This document shows positions 7,504 through 16,678 of a stretch of 64,000 nucleotides of DNA, in pieces. The first letter of the stretch is position 1. Every line of letters starts with the position of its first letter. The notes under the pieces are model-generated. The model saw nothing but the letters and a program-made list of their open reading frames with translations. It was not told the origin of the DNA and searched no databases. This stretch comes from Halorussus limi. Lineage in GTDB: Archaea; Halobacteriota; Halobacteria; Halobacteriales; Haladaptataceae. Location: contig NZ_CP096659.1 of the NCBI RefSeq assembly GCF_023238205.1, positions 3,241,626 through 3,305,625 on the forward strand. The letters are read 5' to 3'. Both the position numbers and the translations under genes were made by a program.

Positions 7504-8715
7504 CTATCGGAGTCCGGCCTCGGACAGCGAGAGGAGGCCGTCGTCGGTGGTCGTCGTGTCCTCGCCGGTGGTCGTGCCGTCGTCCGCGGTAGTCGTGGTG
7601 GTGGCGGTAGTGGTGGTAGTGGTAGTATCACCGTCTGCCGTCGTCGTCGCCGAGTCGTCGTTCGCGGTGGTCGCCGAACCGTCGCTCGTCGTCTCTCCGC
7701 CCGACTCCGAGTCGTCGGCAGTTCCCGACTCGCCGGCGCTTGCGGACCCGTCAGACTCGGCCTTGTTGCCGAAGATGTCGGTCTCGACTGTCTTCCGGTA
7801 GGTCAGTTCGTCCAGCGGCACGCGGAACGTCTCGCCCCCGAGTTCGATTTCGGCGTAGAAGTCGATGCGGAGCTGGGTCACTTGGTCGTTTTCGAGGTGC
7901 GAGACCCACCACTCGTCGAGTTTCGCGTTCTCGATAGCCGTCCGAGTCTCGATGGTCTCGGTGCTGTGGCCCTCGATGACGTGGCCGGTCTCGCTCGACC
8001 CGTTGCCGACCGTGATGTTGTTCATCGTGATGGTGTAGCCGAGTTCGGTAATCGCCATCGGGAGCGTCTTGGCGTTGTAGACGGTGAAGCGCATGTCGAT
8101 GGGCGTCTCGGACTCCGTCACCGTACCCCACTGCGCGCTGGTCTCGTTGACGTAGCCGACCGGGTCCGAGACCAGCGGTTGCTCGGCGTTGATGGGCCGC
8201 GGTTCCGAGGAGTTGAACTGCGAGATGACGTCGGTCGAAATCTCGCGCTCGACCGGCGGGGCTTGGAAACTCCGTCCGAGTGTCTGCGAACGAACCGACG
8301 CGTCAACCCGGAGCGCGGTCTTCTCGCCGTTCCGGACGTGGCTGGCCCACCACGCCGGAATCCGGTCGTTGCGCATCTCGGTGCTGAGCGCCACGGTGCT
8401 GTTGCCGGTGCCGACCGAGACGCCCTCCTTGGTGCCGTTGGCCATCGCCACGCCGTTCATCGTCACGTCGTAGGAGACCGACACCCCGCCGAGGTTGACG
8501 CCGACGGGATTGGGATTCCGGACCACGAGGTCGGTCCGAATCTCCGTCGTCTCCTCGGTCACGTTGCCGAAACTGTTGTGGATGCCGCCGACGCTCGGCG
8601 CGCCGAGGAGTCCGAGCGAGAGGCCTCCGCCCCCGACGACGCCGAGGGCCACCACCACCGTGACCAGTACACGAAGCTTGCTTCCGAGTAACGCTGACTT
8701 GATGCTCCCGAGCAT
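7504..8715 (-). CDS. LEA14/WHy-type membrane-anchored protein with Thr-rich tail
   Basis: A 403-residue protein with an N-terminal membrane anchor (about residues 14-36), followed by two tandem late-embryogenesis-abundant type-2/WHy-like domains, each containing the pattern of conjugated NP and WW(V/A)SHxxNxE (WWASHVRNGE, WWVSHLENDQ). The last 60 residues are almost all Thr, Asp, Ser and Gly and look like a glycosylated surface stalk. The ATG at 8715 precedes the hydrophobic anchor; longer open frames upstream are not typical protein. Such proteins are thought to protect against dehydration or salt stress; the role here is inferred. Confidence 0.8.
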   Translation of the reverse strand: MLGSIKSALLGSKLRVLVTVVVALGVVGGGGLSLGLLGAPSVGGIHNSFGNVTEETTEIRTDLVVRNPNPVGVNLGGVSVSYDVTMNGVAMANGTKEGVSVGTGNSTVALSTEMRNDRIPAWWASHVRNGEKTALRVDASVRSQTLGRSFQAPPVEREISTDVISQFNSSEPRPINAEQPLVSDPVGYVNETSAQWGTVTESETPIDMRFTVYNAKTLPMAITELGYTITMNNITVGNGSSETGHVIEGHSTETIETRTAIENAKLDEWWVSHLENDQVTQLRIDFYAEIELGGETFRVPLDELTYRKTVETDIFGNKAESDGSASAGESGTADDSESGGETTSDGSATTANDDSATTTADGDTTTTTTTATTTTTADDGTTTGEDTTTTDDGLLSLSEAGLR

Positions 8716-8805
8716 ACTCGGAAGCCGACACTCCACCCCGTAAAACCCATCGACGTGTACCGCCGAGTAGAATGAACTAAGTTCCGCCCGCCGGAAACGC
8801 CGGGC

Positions 8806-8991
8806 ATGGCCGAACACGAGACTGTCGCGAGCGACAAGGGCATCGGACTCGCCACGCTGTTCACGCTGCTGGCTGCGGGGTCGACGGTAGCGATGTTCGT
8901 GGAACCGGGCAGCGAAATCGCCGCGTGGGGCTTCGCGGCCGCCGTGACCGCGGGCCTCCTCGCGGTCGCCGCAGTTCACCTCTACTGGTAA
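8806..8991 (+). CDS. 61-residue two-helix membrane protein (DUF7525-like)
   Basis: Product MAEHETVASDKGIGLATLF... has two transmembrane segments (about 13-32 and 37-58) and ends HLYW. Small conserved haloarchaeal membrane protein; I recall it as DUF7525 but cannot verify. It is divergently placed from the WHy protein. Function unknown. Confidence 0.7.
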   Translation: MAEHETVASDKGIGLATLFTLLAAGSTVAMFVEPGSEIAAWGFAAAVTAGLLAVAAVHLYW

Positions 8992-9131
8992 TCCCGTCCT
9001 GAACCGATTCCTCCGGTAGTATCCCGGCGAGCGCGGCGCGAATCGCCGGTCTCCGACGGGACCAGTCGCCGAACTGAGCGATTACCCGCGGGAAATCGTT
9101 AAGAGTGACAACGCCCTACTACCGTACAAGG

Positions 9132-9356
9132 ATGACTGACTACAGCGACGAGGAACGGCGCATCCTCGCGTACCTCCGCGAGAGCGTCTCGAAAGGCGAG
9201 CGTTACTTCCGCTCGAAGAACATCGCCGAGCAGCTCGGCCTCTCGTCGAAGCAGGTCGGTGTCCGGCTTCCGGAACTCGCGGAGAAGAGCGAGGAGGTCG
9301 ACATCGAGAAGTGGGGCCGCGCGAAGTCCACGACGTGGAAGGTAACGCTGGGCTAG
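9132..9356 (+). CDS. 74-residue winged-helix protein (DUF7123-like)
   Basis: The product MTDYSDEERRILAYLRESV... folds as a helix-turn-helix: helix 2/3 at about 27-45 (IAEQLGLSSKQVGVRLPELA) and a C-terminal wing (KWGRAKSTTWKVTL). The family is widespread in haloarchaea as a probable DNA-binding protein. The ATG at 9132 is preferred over one nine codons upstream because family members start here. Target genes are unknown. Confidence 0.78.
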   Translation: MTDYSDEERRILAYLRESVSKGERYFRSKNIAEQLGLSSKQVGVRLPELAEKSEEVDIEKWGRAKSTTWKVTLG

Positions 9357-9435
9357 ACCGGCCCGAAGGTCACGGGAGTCGCGGAAGCTACGGGAGGTCC
9401 GGCGGGTTTTTGATACCGCGGCCCGAAATCCAGAT

Positions 9436-9858
9436 ATGACTGTCCGGGTAGAGCGGACCTTCGACCTCGGGGTTTCGCCGGAGAACGTGTGGGAGTTCAT
9501 CGCGGACCCGGAGAAGCGCGCGAGCGTCATCAGCGTCGTAAAGGACTACGAACAGACCGGCGAGAACTCTTCCATCTGGCACATCCGGGTTCCGATTCCG
9601 TTCCTCGACAAGACAGTCCCGGTCCGGACCGAGGACGTGGAGCGCGACCCGCCGCGGTACGTCAAGTTCGTCGGCCGGTCGTCGGCGCTCCGCGTGACGG
9701 GGGAACACGAGATTCAGGAGACCGAGACCGGGAGCCGACTTATCAACCGGTTCACCGTAGAGGGGAAGGTGCCCGGTATCGAGCGCTACTTCAGCAAGAA
9801 TCTGGACGACGAACTCGACAACCTCGAAGCCGCGCTTCGGGAGGAGGCGACGGCGTGA
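9436..9858 (+). CDS. SRPBCC/CoxG-type lipid-transfer domain protein
   Basis: A 140-residue START-like beta-grip protein, beginning VRVERTFDLGVSPENVWEFI, the family's first strand and helix. It matches CoxG/SRPBCC proteins that bind hydrophobic ligands in a deep pocket. The stop overlaps the GTG of the next gene by four bases (GTGA), so the two are translationally coupled and may act in one pathway. Confidence 0.85.
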   Translation: MTVRVERTFDLGVSPENVWEFIADPEKRASVISVVKDYEQTGENSSIWHIRVPIPFLDKTVPVRTEDVERDPPRYVKFVGRSSALRVTGEHEIQETETGSRLINRFTVEGKVPGIERYFSKNLDDELDNLEAALREEATA

Positions 9859-10658
9859 GAGTCGCGCTAGCGCAACTCGAAATCGAAGGTAGCGCGGTCG
9901 AGGCCAATCGCGAGCGCGCCGAGACCGCTATCGCCGAGGCCGCCGACCGCGGCGCGGACCTCGTGGCGCTTCCCGAAATCTTCAACGTCGGCTACTTCGC
10001 GTTCGACGCTTACCAGCGCGCGGCCGAACCCGTGGAGGGGCCGACGCTCGGACGCATCGCGGACGCGGCCCGCGAACACGGCGTGGGCGTCCTCGCGGGG
10101 AGCATCGTGGAGGACCTCGCCGAGACCGAGAGCGTCGAGACTCCCGCCGACGAAGGACTGGCGAACACGTCGGTCCTGTTCGACCGCGACGGCGAGCGCC
10201 TCGCGGTCTACCGCAAGCACCACCTGTTCGGCTACGAGTCGGCTGAGGCCCAGATGCTCGTGCCCGGCGAGACGTTGGGCGTCGCCGAGTTCGACGGCGT
10301 GACGGTCGGAACGACGACCTGCTACGACCTCCGGTTTCCGGAACTCTACCGCGACATCGCCGAGGCGGGCGCGGACCTCGTCCTCGTGCCGAGCGCGTGG
10401 CCCTACCCCCGCGTCGAACACTGGAAGCTGCTACCCCGCGCTCGCGCCGTCGAGAACCAGTTCTTCGTGGCGACCGTCAACGGGTCGGGCGACTTCGAGG
10501 ACGCCTCCCTGCTCGGGCGCTCGACGGCGTACGACCCGTGGGGCACGACGCTGGCCAGCACGGACGACGACCCCGACCTCGTCGTGACCGACGTGGACGT
10601 AGACCAGGTCGAGGCGGTTCGCGATGAGTTCCCCGCGTGGCACGACCGGCGAATCTGA
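9855..10658 (+). CDS. Carbon-nitrogen hydrolase (nitrilase superfamily)
   Basis: A 267-residue enzyme starting at GTG 9855. The nitrilase catalytic triad is visible: Glu41 (ALPEIFNVGY), Lys121 (YRKHHLFGYE) and Cys156 (TTCYDLRFPELYR). It hydrolyses a C-N bond in an amide; candidates are omega-amidase or a deaminated glutathione amidase, since the C-terminal arrangement RARAVENQFFV is typical of that branch. The upstream coupled SRPBCC protein is not a known partner. Confidence 0.92.
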   Translation: MRVALAQLEIEGSAVEANRERAETAIAEAADRGADLVALPEIFNVGYFAFDAYQRAAEPVEGPTLGRIADAAREHGVGVLAGSIVEDLAETESVETPADEGLANTSVLFDRDGERLAVYRKHHLFGYESAEAQMLVPGETLGVAEFDGVTVGTTTCYDLRFPELYRDIAEAGADLVLVPSAWPYPRVEHWKLLPRARAVENQFFVATVNGSGDFEDASLLGRSTAYDPWGTTLASTDDDPDLVVTDVDVDQVEAVRDEFPAWHDRRI

Positions 10659-10747
10659 GGCGGCGCGTATCGCTCGTCCGGTAGTTTCACTTCGACTGCG
10701 GAAACCCACTTTCGCGTGGGTCGGTTAGTCGAGAGCGGGGGAAATAG

Positions 10748-11371
10748 ATGTCCGAAGAGCATCCGTTCGAGAGCGATGTATCGGCGAGTCGTCGAACCTT
10801 CGTCAAGCGGAGCGCCGTCGCGTCGTTAGGCGTCGGACTCGGCGTCCGCGCTCGGAACGACGGCGGTGAGACGGACCGCGAGGGTCTCGGCGTCGGCGCG
10901 CAGGAGGAGTCAGGCATCCAGTACTACCAAGTGGTGGTGCCGAATCGCGGCATCGTGAGAGGCGACTACCTCAACAAGTTCCTCTTCACGACGGCGTTCC
11001 GAGAGCGAATCACCAACCTGCCCTTCAGCGACTGTTTCGAGAAGGCGGAAACGCAGGCCCGGCAAGCGTTCGAGAAGGGGGCGTACGTCTACGACGGGGT
11101 CCTCGTGGACGCGACCGAGGCGTTCCAACTGTTCGGCGGCGACGACGACGCCATCCAGCGACTCCGGTCGGTGCTGGAGTCGCAGGACCTCGATCTCCCC
11201 GATACCCTTACTGGGAGCATCGGTGCTATCGTCGGCACGCGCATCTACGCGCCGGTTTCGGGCGGACGACTCCCGACGACGGGAGGGTATCGAGCGGTCG
11301 GCGGCGAGAGCTGCGACGGGCAATACGCCCGACTTCGGGTCCACGAACTGCCGAACGAAGTCATCGAGTGA
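10748..11371 (+). CDS. Uncharacterised Tat-signal-like protein
   Basis: A 207-residue acidic protein. Residues 14-20 read SRRTFVKRS, close to the twin-arginine motif, followed by a short weak hydrophobic stretch (VASLGVGLGV), so Tat export is possible but not certain. The rest has no motif I recognise; it holds two cysteines (Cys near residue 97, Cys near 194) and an alternating helix/strand pattern. It is flanked by own promoter-like DNA on both sides. No function is proposed. Confidence 0.65.
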   Translation: MSEEHPFESDVSASRRTFVKRSAVASLGVGLGVRARNDGGETDREGLGVGAQEESGIQYYQVVVPNRGIVRGDYLNKFLFTTAFRERITNLPFSDCFEKAETQARQAFEKGAYVYDGVLVDATEAFQLFGGDDDAIQRLRSVLESQDLDLPDTLTGSIGAIVGTRIYAPVSGGRLPTTGGYRAVGGESCDGQYARLRVHELPNEVIE

Positions 11372-11496
11372 GAGATATCCGGAAGAGGAACACCGTGCGA
11401 AGTGAGCGATAATGATCGGACATCTGTCAGACGGCCACAAGAGTAAAAACCCGAATCTTAATTACGGAGCGGCTTCGAACCTACAATAACAGACAG

Positions 11497-12078
11497 ATGG
11501 CCGAAGCGACAACTACGATGAGTGCTTCGAAGAGGGGTGGGGAGGCCGCGCGGGGTCCCTCCCGTGACGTAATGTTCGACCTACTGGGCAACTCCCGGCG
11601 GCGGCGAATCCTCCGCCACCTGTTGGACGAGCGCCAAATCACCCTGACCGACCTGAGCGCGCGCATCGCGGCGTGGGAGAACGACACCCCCGTCGCCGAC
11701 CTGACCTCGCGCGAGCGAAAGCAGGTGTACTCGTCGCTCTACCAGACCCACGTTCCGCGCCTGAGCGAACACGGACTGGTCGAGTACGACTCCGAGGAAC
11801 GACTGGTCTCGCTGACCGGCGACGCCGACCGAATCCGGCGATTCCTCGAAGTCGAGGCGCCCGACCGCACCGGATTCTCCCACCAGTGGAGTCGCTACTT
11901 CCTCTGGACCGCCGTCGTCGGGAGCGCGGTCATCGCGGGCAACTGGCTCGGCACGGCCCCGACGACGCACGTGACGACCGAGAGCCTCTACGGCGTCCTC
12001 ACGGTCGTGTTCATGATGCTCAGCATCTCGTTCGTGATGGCCGTCGAGGGGCCGAAACTGCTCCGCCTCGGGAACTGA
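11497..12078 (+). CDS. Winged-helix (DUF7344-like) regulator with two membrane helices
   Basis: A 193-residue protein. Residues about 25-115 form a winged helix typical of the haloarchaeal DUF7344 group (LLGNSRRRRILRHLLDE, then YQTHVPRLSEHGLVEYD). Two hydrophobic segments follow (about 131-148 and 161-180), so it is probably a membrane-tethered DNA-binding protein. Upstream DNA holds AT-rich promoter-like sequence (AAAACCCGAATCTTAATTACG). Signal and targets are unknown. Confidence 0.78.
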   Translation: MAEATTTMSASKRGGEAARGPSRDVMFDLLGNSRRRRILRHLLDERQITLTDLSARIAAWENDTPVADLTSRERKQVYSSLYQTHVPRLSEHGLVEYDSEERLVSLTGDADRIRRFLEVEAPDRTGFSHQWSRYFLWTAVVGSAVIAGNWLGTAPTTHVTTESLYGVLTVVFMMLSISFVMAVEGPKLLRLGN

Positions 12079-12214
12079 ACACGGATTCTTCTCGGAGGAC
12101 TCTGTCTCCGGTTTCTGACCCGGACAAACGCTAAAAGACGTTCGTCGGCGGTCCGCTCAGTCGTCGGACTCTGCGAGAGCGAGACCGAGTGTTCGGCCCT
12201 GAGGGCCTCTCAGC

Positions 12215-13753
12215 TCAGTCGTCGCTTTCGGTCTTGATGTCCGCGCTCAGACCCTGCGCCATCTCGATGTCCTTGCTGTTGTTCATCGTCCACGCCGTGC
12301 GCTCGGTGACGGCCTCGATGGCCTCCCGGGCGCTCGGGTAGCCGTTGCCGGACTTCTTGACGCCGCCGAACGGCAGTTGGACCTCCGCGCCGATGCACGG
12401 CAGGTTGGCGTAGGCCAGACCGAGTTCCGCCTCGTCGCGGAACTGGTTGATCTGGCGGTAGTCCTCGGAGATGACCGCCCCGGCGAGGCCGTAGGGCGTG
12501 TTGTTGTGAATCTCCATCGCGCGGTCCATGTCGCCGCTGTACTCGATGAGCGCGACGTGGGGACCGAAGACCTCCTCTTGGATGCACCGCAGGTCGTCGT
12601 CGTAGTCGATTTCGTAGACGAACGGACCGACCCAGTAGCCGTCCTCGTGGCCCTCGGGAATCTCGTCGTCGTCCAGTTCCTCGCGGTCCACGAGGACGTT
12701 CGCGCCCTCCTGTCGGGCGAGGTCGTTGTACTTGCCGAACTTCTCGACCTGCTCCTCGTTGACCATCGGACCCATGAAGGTGTCCTCGTCGAGGGGGTCG
12801 CCGACCGAGACCTGCTCGGCGAGTTCGACGTAGCGATCCTTGAACTCGTCGTAGACGTCCTCGTGGACGATGAGTCGCTCACTGGAGACGCACCGCTGGC
12901 CGGTGGTCTTGAACGAGGACATGATGGCCGAGTGGACCGCGATGTCGAGGTCCGCTTCCTCGGTGACGACGATGCCGTTCTTGCCGCCCATCTCACAGGC
13001 CGCGAGTTTGCCGGGTTCGCCGCCGACCTTGCCCGCGATTTTGTGGCCGACCTCGCTGCTCCCGGTGAACAGCACGGTGTCCACGCGGTCGTCCTCGACG
13101 ATGGCGTTGCCGGCGTCGCCGAAGCCCTGCACCATGTTGAAGACGCCCTCGGGAACGCCGGCGTCCTCCAGCATCTCGGCGATTATCTGGCCGCACCACG
13201 GCGTCTGCTCGGCGGGTTTCCAGACGACCGTGTTGCCCTCGACCAGCGCGAGCGCCATGTGCCAGAACGGGATGGCGACCGGGAAGTTCCACGGCGTAAT
13301 ACAACCGATGACGCCGCGGGGCTTGCGGCGCATGTAGGCGTCCTTGCTCCCAATTTCGGAGGGGACCACGTCGCCGTGGGGGTGGCGGGCGTTGCCCGCG
13401 GCCCACTCGACCATGTGCGCGGCCTCGACCACGTCGGCCTTGCCTTCCGAAATCTCCTTACCGCACTCCTTGGTGACGATTTCGCCGAGTTCGTCGGTTC
13501 GGTCCTTGAGTTCGTGGTAGACGTCCCAGAGGTACTCCGCGCGGTCGATGTACGAGAGGGCGGCCCACTCGTCTTCGGCCTCCTTCGCGGCCGCGAGCGC
13601 GGCGTCTACGTCCTCTTCGGTCCCGCGGTGGAACTCGCCGAGGACCTCTTGGTTCGACGGGTCGACGCTCTCGAACGTCTCGTCGCCGTGCCCCTCTGTC
13701 CACTCGCCGCCGATGTAATGTTCGTAAGTTTCCTCGCTGGCTTGCTGGCTCAT
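12215..13753 (-). CDS. NAD(P)-dependent aldehyde dehydrogenase
   Basis: A 512-residue ALDH superfamily enzyme. The general base Glu254 (ACEMGGKNG) and nucleophile Cys288 (TTGQRCVSSERL) are present, as are TPWNFP at 153-158 and FTGSSEVG at 229-236. It oxidises an aldehyde to the acid. It groups by sequence feel with archaeal semialdehyde/glyceraldehyde-type ALDHs, but the substrate cannot be assigned. It stands alone on the minus strand with its own promoter. Confidence 0.93.
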   Translation of the reverse strand: MSQQASEETYEHYIGGEWTEGHGDETFESVDPSNQEVLGEFHRGTEEDVDAALAAAKEAEDEWAALSYIDRAEYLWDVYHELKDRTDELGEIVTKECGKEISEGKADVVEAAHMVEWAAGNARHPHGDVVPSEIGSKDAYMRRKPRGVIGCITPWNFPVAIPFWHMALALVEGNTVVWKPAEQTPWCGQIIAEMLEDAGVPEGVFNMVQGFGDAGNAIVEDDRVDTVLFTGSSEVGHKIAGKVGGEPGKLAACEMGGKNGIVVTEEADLDIAVHSAIMSSFKTTGQRCVSSERLIVHEDVYDEFKDRYVELAEQVSVGDPLDEDTFMGPMVNEEQVEKFGKYNDLARQEGANVLVDREELDDDEIPEGHEDGYWVGPFVYEIDYDDDLRCIQEEVFGPHVALIEYSGDMDRAMEIHNNTPYGLAGAVISEDYRQINQFRDEAELGLAYANLPCIGAEVQLPFGGVKKSGNGYPSAREAIEAVTERTAWTMNNSKDIEMAQGLSADIKTESDD

Positions 13754-13803
13754 GCTCTGGCAAAAACTGTGATGGGCACGGATAAAAAGTCTCCCAATTT
13801 TGG

Positions 13804-14613
13804 CTACTCGCCGTTCGCGTCGGCCAACTTTTCGATTTCGCCCTTGACGCCGACCGCGTCGAAATCGTGGTCCGGTCGGATGTTCACGAAGTCGAGGAAG
13901 TCCCGCGCCGCGAGCAGTTGCTCGGGCGAGTAGTGTTCCGCGGCGGCCGCGACCGCGGCGCGTGCGCCGATTCGCGGTTCAAGCGCGGCGAGCGCGCACG
14001 CGAGGTCGTACGACCGGGCCTCCTCGATGGCGTCCTCGCGGACCGTCGTCGCGTCGATGAAGTACACCTCGCCGTGCTGGACGAGGACGTTCTCCCCCCG
14101 GAGGTCGCCGTGAGCGAGTCGGTGGTCGTGCATCGCGGCCAGCGACTCGAACACCTCCGGAGCGAGCCGTTGCACCTCGTCGGTCGCCACCTCGTCGAGC
14201 GTCCGGAAGTCGGGCAGGTACTCCATTACGAGGACCGCCATGTCCTCTACCTCGAACACCTCCAGCGGGGCCGGAGCGTTCAGGCCGATGTCGGCCATGC
14301 GCTCGGTGGCCGCGAGTTCCTGCTCGGCCATCTCGACCGGCCCGGCCGAGTGTTCGAAGAACCCCTCGGTGCCCGACGAGAAGGCCCCGAGGTTTCGCGC
14401 GCCGGTAAACAGCGCGTGGACCAGCGAGTTCTGGCGGGTGATTATCTTGACGAACCACTCGTCGTTCACCACGCAGGGCGTCGAGAGCCAGTTGTCGGCG
14501 TCGAGGAACTCGACCCGGAGTTCCGACTGGTCGTAGCGCCGAGCCATCTCCTCGAAGACCGCTTCGAGTCGGTCCCACTCGATGGTGCCACGCACCAGCC
14601 GCCGGATACTCAT
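13804..14613 (-). CDS. RIO-like atypical serine/threonine kinase
   Basis: A 269-residue protein with a degenerate kinase fold: a candidate ATP-lysine in FVKIIT (Lys56), the catalytic loop HGDLRGENVLV (168-178) and FIDAT (185-189) where a typical kinase has DFG. The HGDxxxxN loop and ID metal site match RIO1/Bud32-like kinases and archaeal lipopolysaccharide-kinase-like proteins. Tentative role is regulatory protein phosphorylation or ATPase activity in ribosome maturation; the substrate is unknown. Confidence 0.8.
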   Translation of the reverse strand: MSIRRLVRGTIEWDRLEAVFEEMARRYDQSELRVEFLDADNWLSTPCVVNDEWFVKIITRQNSLVHALFTGARNLGAFSSGTEGFFEHSAGPVEMAEQELAATERMADIGLNAPAPLEVFEVEDMAVLVMEYLPDFRTLDEVATDEVQRLAPEVFESLAAMHDHRLAHGDLRGENVLVQHGEVYFIDATTVREDAIEEARSYDLACALAALEPRIGARAAVAAAAEHYSPEQLLAARDFLDFVNIRPDHDFDAVGVKGEIEKLADANGE

Positions 14614-14707
14614 CGGACGCGACTAAGCGTCCGGCCCTCAAAAAGCCACTTGCCCGCGCTCGTGACCGTGGCGAACTCCGAGACGCGACGCGTTTCGCGG
14701 GGAGACG

Positions 14708-15031
14708 CTACTCGGACGCCTCCAACAGCGCCACGGCGGTCTCGAACTCCGGCCCTTCGTCGATTACGCCGTCGGCGAGGTCGGGGTCGTAGTCCACGAT
14801 GCCGGCCTCGGCCAGTATCGGCAGGTGAACGTGATAGAGACTGTCGTGGACTTCACTTCGGAACTCCTCGAAGTCGTCGGCCTCCGCGTCCGCGAACAGC
14901 GAGAGCGCCAGATAGGTCGCGAACGAGGGGACCGGTATCGGCAGATACTCGCTGGTCAGACATCTCATCACCGCTATCCGTCGCGGATGAGCCAACGCCC
15001 CGAGAATCGGGTCCAACCGACTATCCGTCAT
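14708..15031 (-). CDS. Small winged-helix regulator (DUF7344-like)
   Basis: A 107-residue protein starting at ATG 15031 (MTDSRLDPILGALAHPRR). The phrase ILGALAHPRRIAVMRCL and the HLPILAEAGIVDYDPD wing are typical of the ArsR-like haloarchaeal DUF7344 fold. No metal-binding cysteines are seen, so it is not an ArsR metal sensor. It lies between the kinase and the sulfotransferase-like gene with an AT-rich promoter (GTAAATATCTTTATC) on its upstream side. Confidence 0.78.
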   Translation of the reverse strand: MTDSRLDPILGALAHPRRIAVMRCLTSEYLPIPVPSFATYLALSLFADAEADDFEEFRSEVHDSLYHVHLPILAEAGIVDYDPDLADGVIDEGPEFETAVALLEASE

Positions 15032-15126
15032 TCGATACCCTCGATAGCTCAGGCACGAAAAAAAGCCCAACGGCCCACAGTAAATATCTTTATCAAGTCC
15101 GGACCCCGCGGTCGGGTCGCCCCGAC

Positions 15127-16593
15127 TCACAACAGCGACGTGACCACCGAGACGGCGTAGCCGACGACCGCCATCCCGGTCAGCAGGAGGAGCGACCGGA
15201 CCGACGGGAGCGAGTCGAGACTCAGCGGTCGCCCGACCGGCATCGAGACCGACGACCACCGGAGTTCGAGTCCGCCCCAGACCCCGAGGACGGCGACCAA
15301 GCCGAACGTCGCCAGCACGTCGTAGAACCCCATCCACCACGGGAAGAAGTAGCCCAGTAGACCGTTCTGGACTTGGATGGGCACGGCGTCGCGGACCGCC
15401 TCCTCGAACCGCTCGGCGACTCCAGACGGCGGTTCGGCCCGCCTCGATTCGAGGTCGGCCCTCGCGGCGCTCGGTCCGCCCGCGCTCTCGTCGCCGGTGC
15501 CGAGGCGTTCGGCCTCGTAGGCCCGGTCCACCGGCATCTTCCAGACGATGGCTCCGCTCTCGTTCACCTCGAACACCCGGTCGCCGATGGTGTCGGTGAC
15601 GAGCGTGTTCCCGTTCGGCAGGCGGTCGGCGTCGCGGGGCCACTGCATCTGGTCGTCGGTCCAGACCCACGACCGGTTCCACGTCCCGTTCTGGGTCCCG
15701 TTGGCTCCCGTGCGCTGATACTCCACGACCCGGTCGTTCTCGGAGTCGGCGACGACCACTGCGGGGCCGCCCGCCGACTCGGGGATGTAGTCGGGGTTGT
15801 GCTGTTCGCGGAGGACTCCGTAGTCGTCGTCGCTCCCGAGGGTCCAGTTGTCCGCGATGCCGCGTTTCGGATTCACGAACGCGACCTGGTCCTGATTTCG
15901 AAGGTCGACCATGACCCGCCCGTCGTCCAGCAGTTCCACGTCGTTGAGGTGGACCCAGTCCTTGTCGTAGCTACCGCCGCCGGTTATCGGCAGGTCGCTC
16001 TCGGCGGTCCACGTCCACTCCCGGATGCCCGACGTGGTGTTCACGAGGAAGACGGCCTCGTTTCCGATGTCGCCGACGAGAATGTGGCTGTCGTTTATCA
16101 CGTCCACGTCGTGCCACCGACCGCCCTCCATCCGATGGGCGTAGAGTCGGGTGCGCTCGCCCGTGGTCAGGTTCAGGCGCTCGACGACGTTCCGGCGGCA
16201 GTCGCCGCGGTCCGCGAGCAGGGGACCGCCACCGCAGACCGATTCGTTGAGCCACTTCGTCGCGACGTACGTGACGGTGCGCGCACCGTGGGGACTCGGG
16301 TCCACGTCCCAGTAGGAACTGTGCCGTTCGGTCTGATAGAGGACGGTTCCGTTCGGCCGGACGGCGACGAGTTCGCCCGAACGGTCTCGCATATCCCCCT
16401 TCTGGACCGAGACGACGGTGACCCCGCCGCGGGGTTCGACTACCTGCTTTCGTTCACCCGGAGGCACGTCGGACGATCGGTCGTAGCGCTGGTTGGGCGA
16501 GTGGCCGGCGGTCACGAATCCGGCGGCGAGCGAGAGAACCAGACCGACCGTGACGACTCCGAGGACTACTCTTGGCGACGTACGACGGTTCAC
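15127..16593 (-). CDS. Arylsulfotransferase-like beta-propeller membrane protein
   Basis: A 488-residue protein with an N-terminal membrane helix (about 8-30), a large extracellular beta-propeller, and two C-terminal transmembrane helices (about 420-445 and 467-487). Repeated HLNDVELLDDGRVMV, WPRDADRLPNGNTLV and GDRVFEVNESGAIVW phrases match the arylsulfotransferase (ASST) family. In bacteria ASST moves sulfate between phenols; whether the haloarchaeal form does so is unknown. GTG 16593 was chosen over GTG 16635 because it sits just before the anchor. Confidence 0.8.
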   Translation of the reverse strand: MNRRTSPRVVLGVVTVGLVLSLAAGFVTAGHSPNQRYDRSSDVPPGERKQVVEPRGGVTVVSVQKGDMRDRSGELVAVRPNGTVLYQTERHSSYWDVDPSPHGARTVTYVATKWLNESVCGGGPLLADRGDCRRNVVERLNLTTGERTRLYAHRMEGGRWHDVDVINDSHILVGDIGNEAVFLVNTTSGIREWTWTAESDLPITGGGSYDKDWVHLNDVELLDDGRVMVDLRNQDQVAFVNPKRGIADNWTLGSDDDYGVLREQHNPDYIPESAGGPAVVVADSENDRVVEYQRTGANGTQNGTWNRSWVWTDDQMQWPRDADRLPNGNTLVTDTIGDRVFEVNESGAIVWKMPVDRAYEAERLGTGDESAGGPSAARADLESRRAEPPSGVAERFEEAVRDAVPIQVQNGLLGYFFPWWMGFYDVLATFGLVAVLGVWGGLELRWSSVSMPVGRPLSLDSLPSVRSLLLLTGMAVVGYAVSVVTSLL

Positions 16594-16678
16594 GCCAGCG
16601 GGATACGTCGAAGAGCGACAACAGCGTTTCGGCACCCGTGACCGAGCGACTCCGACCGATGGAGCGACCGACTACGGG

